Position numbers and translations under genes: made by a program. Positions 5,818 through 10,579 of a DNA stretch of 10,579 nt are shown piece after piece. Position 1 is the stretch's first letter; each line of letters opens with the position of its first letter. The notes beneath the pieces are model-generated. The model was not told the DNA's origin and ran no database searches. It was given only the letters and a program-made list of their open reading frames with translations. This DNA comes from Rhodobacter sp. (GTDB taxonomy: Bacteria > Pseudomonadota > Alphaproteobacteria > Rhodobacterales > Rhodobacteraceae), in the NCBI GenBank assembly GCA_027482795.1, contig JAIXVS010000056.1:1-10579 (forward strand). Direction: 5' to 3'.

Positions 5818-6612
5818 ATGTCTCGCACTAAGCCGATCATCGGCATTATCTCTAACCTGCATCAGATCAACCATCGTTATGCGGTGCATGGGTCGGGGTT
5901 GATGAATGCGCAGGCTGTGCTGGCGGTGGCGGGCTGTGTGCCGCTGATTATTCCGACCGATCCCAGCACGGCGCAGGTGGCAGATTTGCTGGACAGTTGT
6001 GATGGGTTTTTGCTGACGGGTGGGCAGCCGAACGTGCATCCCGAAGAATATGGCGAAGAGGCGACCCCCGCGCATGGCCATTTCGACCGTGGCCGTGATG
6101 CCATTACCCTGCCGTTGATCCGCGCCTGCGTGGATCGCGGCCAACCCTTTCTTGGCATTTGCCGTGGGTTTCAAGAGGTGAACGTGGCCATGGGCGGCAC
6201 GTTGCACCCTGAAATTCGCGAATTGCCTGGCCGTATGAACCACCGTATGCCCCCCGATGGCACGCTGGAAGAGGTGTTTGCCCTGCGCCATACGGTGCAG
6301 TTCACCAAAGGCGGAGTCTTTGCCCGCCTGATGGGCGCGGGTGAGGTGATGACCAACACGCTGCACGGCCAAGGTATCAAAGACGCAGGCCCGCGCATTG
6401 TGATCGATGGCCACGCCCCCGATGGCACGCCAGAGGCGATTTATGTGTCAGGCGCGCGGGGCTTTACGCTGGCCGTGCAATGGCACCCTGAATTTAACGC
6501 CGAAAATGACAGCGTCTCGCGCCCCTTGTTCACCGCATTCGGCGATGCCGCCCGCGCTTGGGCGCGCGGCGAGGTTTTGGGGGGGCAAGACCCCCTTTCC
6601 TGCGCGGGCTGA
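5818..6612 (+). CDS. Class I glutamine amidotransferase-like hydrolase, PuuD / peptidase C26 family
   Basis: A 264-aa cytosolic hydrolase of the gamma-glutamyl-gamma-aminobutyrate hydrolase family, which in the putrescine pathway cleaves gamma-Glu-GABA to glutamate and GABA. The nucleophile elbow GICRGFQE (113-120) supplies C115, matching C114 of E. coli PuuD; H223 and E225 in WHPEFN complete the triad. LLTGGQPNVHPEEYGE (65-80) and the HRMPPDG region (142-148) are also typical. E. coli PuuD is 254 aa; the extra tail GEVLGGQDPLSCAG is odd because its codons form a terminator-like hairpin (6581-6595). ATG at 5818 is chosen because MSRTKPIIGI is the family N-terminus; the frame is open upstream to 5320, but that part is antisense to the DUF305 gene. 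The ribosome-binding site (CAGG) is weak. No other puu gene is nearby, so the true substrate may be another gamma-glutamyl amide. Confidence 0.9.
   Translation: MSRTKPIIGIISNLHQINHRYAVHGSGLMNAQAVLAVAGCVPLIIPTDPSTAQVADLLDSCDGFLLTGGQPNVHPEEYGEEATPAHGHFDRGRDAITLPLIRACVDRGQPFLGICRGFQEVNVAMGGTLHPEIRELPGRMNHRMPPDGTLEEVFALRHTVQFTKGGVFARLMGAGEVMTNTLHGQGIKDAGPRIVIDGHAPDGTPEAIYVSGARGFTLAVQWHPEFNAENDSVSRPLFTAFGDAARAWARGEVLGGQDPLSCAG
6579..6598 (+). terminator. Terminator-like hairpin inside the 3' end of the PuuD-like gene
   Basis: GGGGG (6581-6585) and CCCCC (6591-6595) with a 5-base loop form a GC stem that G-T pairs extend by two, followed by TTT. It has the form of a short intrinsic terminator yet lies 14 bases before the stop codon. 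It may end part of the transcription before the lyxose isomerase gene; the short T-tract makes it weak. Confidence 0.4.
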
Positions 6613-6632
6613 TACCGCTAACATCCCCCAAA

Positions 6633-6649
6633 ATCGGGACGGCCCCGAT
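6633..6649 (+). promoter_or_regulatory. Hairpin just upstream of the lyxose isomerase ribosome-binding site
   Basis: ATCGGG (6633-6638) and CCCGAT (6644-6649) form a perfect 6-bp stem with a 5-base loop. It sits in the 51-bp gap between the two + strand genes and stops 3 bases before the GGGAGAAGG ribosome-binding site. It could be a 3'-end hairpin of the upstream gene or protect the downstream message; no T-tract follows. Confidence 0.35.
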
Positions 6650-6663
6650 AACGGGAGAAGGTT

Positions 6664-7350
6664 ATGAAACGATCACGCATTAACGAGATTATGGGCGCAG
6701 CGGATGAGATGATCCGCCACTACGGCTTCGTCTTGCCGCCCTTTGCCAATTGGACGCCTGACCAATTCAAGGCCAAGAAGGATGTCGCGGCGCGGGTTAT
6801 TTCTGGCCGCTGCGGCTGGGATATCACCGATTACGGGCAGGGGCGGTTTGATGAAATGGGCCTGTTCCTGTTCACCCTGCGCAACGGCGAACTTGCAGAT
6901 TTGCAGCGCGGCGGCGGCATGTGTTACGCCGAAAAACTGCTGATTTCCCGTCAAGATCAGCTATCGCCGATGCACACCCATGTGATTAAGGCCGAGGATA
7001 TCATCAATCGCGGCGGGGCCACGCTGGTGGTGGAATTGTTCGGATCAGACGATCACGGCAATTTTGCCGAAGATCGCGGCGGTATGGTGCGCTGCGATGG
7101 GATTGAGCGGCCCTATAAGCCCGGCGATAAGTTGAAACTTGCCCCCGGAGAGTCGGTTACCCTAATGCCCGGCGATTGGCACGCCTTTTGGGGCGAGGGC
7201 GGCGATGTGCTGATTGGCGAGGTTTCGACCGTGAACGATGATGTCACCGACAATGTGTTCCGCGAACCGATTGGCCGCTTTGCCGAGATTATTGAGGATG
7301 TCGCCCCCACGCATTTGCTGGTGTCAGATTACGACAACTGGCTGAAATAG
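6664..7350 (+). CDS. D-lyxose isomerase (cupin fold)
   Basis: A 228-aa cytosolic enzyme of the D-lyxose ketol-isomerase family (EC 5.3.1.15), which interconverts D-lyxose and D-xylulose and usually also acts on D-mannose/D-fructose. The length matches the E. coli O157 sugar isomerase (about 227 aa). The metal site of the cupin barrel is visible: H104 and H106 in SPMHTHVIKAEDI, E111, and H173 in PGDWHAFWGEGG (169-180), so a divalent metal such as Mn2+ is expected. RGGATLVVELFG (116-127) and the N-terminus MKRSRINEIMGAADEMI are also typical. The ATG follows a GGGAGAAGG site (6653-6661). It lies 51 bp after the PuuD-like gene and may be cotranscribed, but the two have no obvious pathway in common, and no pentose kinase or transporter is in the window. 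Functional specificity is taken from the family and is not proven. Confidence 0.9.
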   Translation: MKRSRINEIMGAADEMIRHYGFVLPPFANWTPDQFKAKKDVAARVISGRCGWDITDYGQGRFDEMGLFLFTLRNGELADLQRGGGMCYAEKLLISRQDQLSPMHTHVIKAEDIINRGGATLVVELFGSDDHGNFAEDRGGMVRCDGIERPYKPGDKLKLAPGESVTLMPGDWHAFWGEGGDVLIGEVSTVNDDVTDNVFREPIGRFAEIIEDVAPTHLLVSDYDNWLK

Positions 7351-7354
7351 CATG

Positions 7355-7381
7355 AAAAAGGGCGGCCCAGAAGGGCCGCCC
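7355..7381 (-). terminator. Strong intrinsic terminator, best oriented for the DoxX transcript
   Basis: GGGCGGCCC (7360-7368) and GGGCCGCCC (7373-7381) form a perfect 9-bp GC stem with a 4-base loop. On the minus strand it is followed by TTTTT, so it is a textbook Rho-independent terminator about 25 bp after the DoxX stop. On + it follows the lyxose isomerase stop by 9 bp but lacks a T-tract, so it probably serves that transcript less well. Confidence 0.88.
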
Positions 7382-7406
7382 GAAACTGATAAACGCAAAG
7401 CCAAAC

Positions 7407-7781
7407 TTACTTGTCTACGGCGTATTTGCCAGCGCCGTGCACATAAACCATCAGCAAACCACCCGCGATGGCAAGGTTCTTTAGGAACATGATCATCTGC
7501 ACTTGGTCGGCAAAGTTGTTGTGATACAGAACCGCCGCCAGCAGGCTAAAGCCAGCCAGTGCTAGCGCAACCCAGCGCGCCTTGAACCCGATGATCAGCG
7601 CGATGCCGCCCAGCAGTTCTAGCGCCATGGCAGGCCATACAAAGAACCCAGGCAGGCCGCCCGATGCGACATAGCCCGCATTGCCAGCAGGATCCATCAG
7701 CTTGCCAAAGCCAGCCAAAACGAAAATCAGACCCAGCAAAATGCGCGAGATCAGGGGGATATACTTGTTCAGTCCGTCCAT
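7407..7781 (-). CDS. DoxX-family membrane protein
   Basis: A 124-aa inner-membrane protein with four predicted hydrophobic helices, the usual form of DoxX/YphA proteins. Conserved features are RILLGLIFVLAGFGKLMDP at residues 13-31, ELLGGIALIIGFKARW in the middle and MFLKNLAIAGGLLMVY near the end. DoxX was named for a subunit of an archaeal thiosulfate:quinone oxidoreductase, but most bacterial members have no settled role; in some species they take part in redox or oxidative-stress complexes. I would not assign an activity. ATG at 7781 is chosen over the upstream frame start at 7817 because it has a good AAGGAAG site about 6 bp upstream and begins with the family-like MDGLNKYIPL. It follows the unknown gyrA-linked gene by 140 bp and is closed by a strong terminator. 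Confidence 0.9.
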   Translation of the reverse strand: MDGLNKYIPLISRILLGLIFVLAGFGKLMDPAGNAGYVASGGLPGFFVWPAMALELLGGIALIIGFKARWVALALAGFSLLAAVLYHNNFADQVQMIMFLKNLAIAGGLLMVYVHGAGKYAVDK

Positions 7782-7921
7782 GATTGTCTTCCTTTTGTTT
7801 CCCAAAATGCCCCGCACTTGCGGCAGGGTCAGCGGGCAAAGGGTAACGCATGGGCGCTATGGTGCATATTGGATGAAACGCACGGCTTTATGTGCAAATG
7901 CGCGCAGAACAAACGATGTTT
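7782..7921. other. Intergenic region upstream of doxX-like gene
   Basis: These 140 bp hold the doxX-like ribosome-binding site (AAGGAAG on minus) and should hold its promoter. I see no convincing -35/-10 pair; the nearest is TTGTTC with TAAAGC 16 bp away on the minus strand, a weak match. A small CCGC/GCGG hairpin (7812-7823) and the palindrome TGCGCGCA (7899-7906) are the only symmetrical elements. No clear terminator for the upstream 107-aa gene is present. Confidence 0.4.
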
Positions 7922-8245
7922 TTATTTGACAGAATAGAAATTTTGCAGCGCCGCGCGCTGATCCGCCACAAATGCGGCGGGGTCGCTGGTCAGGTTGGCA
8001 TCAAGTTCCGCCGCCTTTTCGAAAAAGCCAAGGGAGGGCAACCCATCGCCCAAACGCCCCTCTAGCACGGCGGCCAGAAAGGGGCGGCCTGCTGCCGCGT
8101 CTTGATCCATCAGGTTTTCCAACATGATGGTCAGGGTTTGAATGGCAGGGGTGGGCAGGGCCATTTCCCGCGCCAAATCGCCGTAGGTGATGGTCTGGCC
8201 AAGGGCGGCCAGTTCGGCCAGCCGCCCTTGCAAAACCTCGATCAT
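7922..8245 (-). CDS. Uncharacterised 107-aa protein coupled to gyrA
   Basis: I do not recognise a named family with confidence. The N-terminal third (MIEVLQGRLAELAALGQTIT and YGDLAREMALP, 1-31) looks like a small winged-helix segment; the TYGDLA pattern resembles the DNA-binding domain of alkyltransferase-like proteins. The centre, GRPFLAAVLEGRLGDGLPSLGFFEKAAEL (53-81), reads as a conserved block (RP, then G-LP--GFF) also seen in small hypothetical proteins, from memory. No signal peptide, membrane helix or cysteine is present, so it should be a soluble cytosolic protein. Its ATG overlaps the gyrA TGA as ATGA, and an AGGAAG site (8250-8255) lies within the last gyrA codons, so it is almost certainly a real, coupled gene. 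A role linked to DNA is suggested only by fold resemblance and position. Confidence 0.82.
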   Translation of the reverse strand: MIEVLQGRLAELAALGQTITYGDLAREMALPTPAIQTLTIMLENLMDQDAAAGRPFLAAVLEGRLGDGLPSLGFFEKAAELDANLTSDPAAFVADQRAALQNFYSVK

Positions 8246-10579
8246 TCCTCTTCCTGCTCGGCCACGCGGGCGACGGACACCACTTCCTCACCTGCGCCAA
8301 CGCTGAACACTTTCACCCCGCCCGCAGCACGCGAACGGAAGGAAATCTGATCCACAGGCACGCGGATGGATTGGCCCGTGGATGTGGCCAGCATGATCTG
8401 ATCGGACATGACTACCGGGAAAGATGCAACCAATTGCCCGCCGCGCATCGCCTTGTCCATTGCCATCACGCCCATGCCGCCGCGCCCGCGCACGGGGTAG
8501 CCGTGGGATGACGAAAGCTTGCCCGCCCCGCCTGCGGTGATGGTCAAAATCAGGTCTTCTGCCGCCGACATTTCGGCATAGCGTTCGGGGGAAAGCTGCC
8601 CTTCGGCCACGGCTTCGTCATCTTCGTCAGCCTCGACCTCATCTTCTGTCACCCCCGCCATCAGGCGGCGCTGTTTCAGATAGGCTTCGCGTTCGGCTGG
8701 GTCTGCCTCGAAATGCCGAATGATGGACATCGACACGACCTTATCCTCGCCCTGCAAACGTATCCCGCGCACGCCCGTTGACCCGCGCGATTTGAACACG
8801 CGAATTTCTGTGGTGGGGAAGCGGATCGCGCGGCCAAGCGCGGTGACCAGCATGATATCGTCATTCTCGTCCGCAATGGCGGCGTTCACCAAAGACACGC
8901 CTTCGGGCAGGTTCATGGCGATTTTGCCGTTGCGTTTGACGTTCACAAAATCAGACAAATCGTTCTGCCGCACATCGCCGTCTGATGTGGCAAATACAAT
9001 TTGCAGGTTGTCCCAATCTTCCTCTGGTGCGTCAACAGGCATCAGGGCTGCAATGGAAATACCCTGCGCGATGGGCAGGATATTGACCATCGCCTTGCCC
9101 TTGGCCGTGCGCCCCGCCAACGGCAGGCGCCATGTTTTCAGCTTATACACCATGCCATCGGTGGTGAAGAACAAAAGGTTCGTGTGGGTGTTGGCCACGA
9201 ACAGCGTGGTGACAACATCGTCTTCCTTGGTGGCCATCGATGACAGCCCCTTGCCGCCGCGATTTTGCGCGCGAAACTCGGCCAGATTGGTGCGTTTGAT
9301 ATAGCCTCCGCTCGTGATGGTCACGACCATATCCTCGCGCTCGATCAGATCTTCATCGTCCATATCGCCGCCCCAGTCGACGATTTCGGTGCGGCGGGGC
9401 ACGGCAAAGGCGGTTTTCACTTCGCGCAGCTCGTCGGAAATGATCGCCATGATCCGCTCGCGCGAACCCAAAATTTCAAGGTAATCTTTGATCTTGGCAG
9501 CCAGTTCCTGCAATTCGTTTGTAATCTCATTCACGCCCAGTGCCGTCAGGCGTTGCAGGCGCAAATCCAAAATCGCGCGGGCTTGAATTTCGGACAGGTT
9601 ATAGGTGCCGTCCTCGTTCACGGGGTGCGACGGGTCATCAATCAGCTTGATATAGGGGATGATTTCCCCCGCAGGCCAGCGGCGGGTCATCAGGCGTTCG
9701 CGCGCCTCGGACGGATCGGCACTGGATCGGATGGTCGCCACCACCTCGTCCACGTTAGACACGGCCACCGCAAGGCCGCACAGAATATGGCTGCGCTCGC
9801 GCGCTTTGCGCAATTCAAAGGCTGTGCGGCGCGCCACAACTTCTTCGCGGAAGGTGATGAAATGGCGCAGAAAATCGGCCAGCGACAATTGTTCTGGCCG
9901 CCCGCCATTGAGCGCCAGCATGTTGCAGCCAAAGCTGGTTTGCATCGGGGTAAAGCGGAACAATTGGTTCAGCACCACATCCGCCGTGGCATCGCGTTTC
10001 AGTTCGACCACCACGCGCACACCAATGCGGTCGGATTCGTCTTGGACATGGGCGATGCCTTCGATGCGTTTGTCGCGCACCATTTCGGCGATAATCTCGA
10101 TCATGCGAGATTTGTTCACCTGATAGGGAATCTCATCAATGACAATCGCCCAGCGGTCTTTGCGGATTTCCTCGATATGGGTTTTGGCGCGAATAATCAC
10201 CGATCCGCGCCCTTCGATATAGGCCTTGCGCGCGCCAGAGCGCCCCAAAATCAGCCCGCCCGTGGGGAAATCGGGGGCAGGGATGATGTCCATCAACGCC
10301 CCAAGGCTGATATCTGGGTTTTCGATCATGGCCAAAGTGCCGTCGATCACCTCGCCCAAGTTATGGGGCGGGATATTGGTGGCCATGCCCACGGCGATAC
10401 CGCCCGCACCATTGACCAGCATATTGGGAAAACGCGCGGGCAGCACAGTCGGCTCGCGGTCTTTGCCATCATAATTATCTTGAAAATCAACAGTTTCTTT
10501 TTCGATATCGGCCAGCAAAAAGGCCGCGGGCTTGTCCATCCGCACTTCGGTATAACGCATGGCGGCGGCGTTATCGCCG
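8242..10579 (-). CDS. gyrA: DNA gyrase subunit A (5' end outside the window)
   Basis: Subunit A of DNA gyrase cuts and rejoins DNA and, with GyrB, introduces negative supercoils. The window holds about 778 codons of the C-terminal part; the frame runs open through the right edge as GDNAAA then MRYTEVRM, so the methionine at 10560 is internal. The catalytic tyrosine (Y122 in E. coli) is at 10552-10554; the quinolone-resistance region before it lies outside. Counting from that methionine, the breakage-reunion domain (IDEIPYQVNK, 141-150) runs to about 390, with the coiled-coil and LDLRLQRLTALG at 331-342. The beta-pinwheel C-terminal domain follows, with the GyrA box QNRGGKG at 432-438 (9247-9267), which marks gyrase rather than ParC. 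An acidic insert (TEDEVEADEDDEA, 638-650) interrupts the pinwheel before a second box-like RGRGGMG (691-697). The protein ends EQEEE, and its stop overlaps the next gene. Confidence 0.97.
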   Translation of the reverse strand, partial: GDNAAAMRYTEVRMDKPAAFLLADIEKETVDFQDNYDGKDREPTVLPARFPNMLVNGAGGIAVGMATNIPPHNLGEVIDGTLAMIENPDISLGALMDIIPAPDFPTGGLILGRSGARKAYIEGRGSVIIRAKTHIEEIRKDRWAIVIDEIPYQVNKSRMIEIIAEMVRDKRIEGIAHVQDESDRIGVRVVVELKRDATADVVLNQLFRFTPMQTSFGCNMLALNGGRPEQLSLADFLRHFITFREEVVARRTAFELRKARERSHILCGLAVAVSNVDEVVATIRSSADPSEARERLMTRRWPAGEIIPYIKLIDDPSHPVNEDGTYNLSEIQARAILDLRLQRLTALGVNEITNELQELAAKIKDYLEILGSRERIMAIISDELREVKTAFAVPRRTEIVDWGGDMDDEDLIEREDMVVTITSGGYIKRTNLAEFRAQNRGGKGLSSMATKEDDVVTTLFVANTHTNLLFFTTDGMVYKLKTWRLPLAGRTAKGKAMVNILPIAQGISIAALMPVDAPEEDWDNLQIVFATSDGDVRQNDLSDFVNVKRNGKIAMNLPEGVSLVNAAIADENDDIMLVTALGRAIRFPTTEIRVFKSRGSTGVRGIRLQGEDKVVSMSIIRHFEADPAEREAYLKQRRLMAGVTEDEVEADEDDEAVAEGQLSPERYAEMSAAEDLILTITAGGAGKLSSSHGYPVRGRGGMGVMAMDKAMRGGQLVASFPVVMSDQIMLATSTGQSIRVPVDQISFRSRAAGGVKVFSVGAGEEVVSVARVAEQEEE

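Noticed and set aside
8720..9304. 194-aa open frame on + inside gyrA
   Set aside because: It is antisense to conserved GyrA sequence and has no domain features.
8242..10579. Topoisomerase IV subunit A (ParC) as an alternative to GyrA
   Set aside because: The GyrA box, the full six-bladed C-terminal domain and the length after the catalytic tyrosine fit GyrA; ParC has a shorter, degenerate domain.
1..10579. New defence, mobile or biosynthetic system
   Set aside because: No transposase, integrase, nuclease, toxin-antitoxin pair, spaced repeats or biosynthetic core enzyme is visible. All genes but one have a recognisable common family.

Overview
The window is a GC-rich, densely packed stretch of ordinary bacterial chromosome. 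It most likely comes from an alphaproteobacterium of the Rhodobacterales (Rhodobacteraceae) type. This rests on codon use, the style of the GyrA C-terminal domain with its acidic insert, and the mix of housekeeping genes; it is an impression from sequence, not a phylogeny. I see no mobile element, CRISPR array, tRNA or rRNA, phage gene or defence system.

Layout from left to right. efp (elongation factor P) is on + and meets a minus-strand block head-on; the stop codons of efp and the facing regulator overlap. The minus-strand block (5673 down to 683) reads in transcription order: a secreted DUF305 protein, an EamA/DMT-type transporter, an MsbA-like ABC exporter, a YgfZ-type folate-binding protein, a VOC/glyoxalase-fold protein, and a YafY-type HTH-WYL regulator. 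Two junctions in this block (ABC exporter/YgfZ and VOC/WYL) are TGATG stop-start overlaps, so those pairs are probably translationally coupled. An elaborate inverted repeat separates YgfZ from VOC, which suggests VOC and its WYL regulator form a separate unit.

From a divergent promoter region at about 5674-5817, two genes run on +: a class I glutamine amidotransferase-like hydrolase of the PuuD / peptidase C26 family and a cupin-fold D-lyxose isomerase. They face a second minus-strand block, gyrA (5' end beyond the window), then an uncharacterised 107-aa protein overlapping gyrA by ATGA, then a DoxX-family membrane protein. A strong intrinsic terminator lies between the lyxose isomerase and DoxX and is oriented best for the DoxX transcript.

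Functionally these are mostly unrelated housekeeping and accessory genes: translation (efp), Fe-S maintenance (ygfZ), DNA topology (gyrA), transport (ABC, EamA), gamma-glutamyl amide hydrolysis and sugar isomerisation. No convincing new multi-gene system is present. The points most worth checking are the terminator-like C-terminal end of the PuuD-like gene, the three-armed inverted repeat upstream of the VOC-WYL pair, the unknown gene coupled to gyrA, and small departures from family consensus in the GyrA box and the WYL and A-loop motifs.
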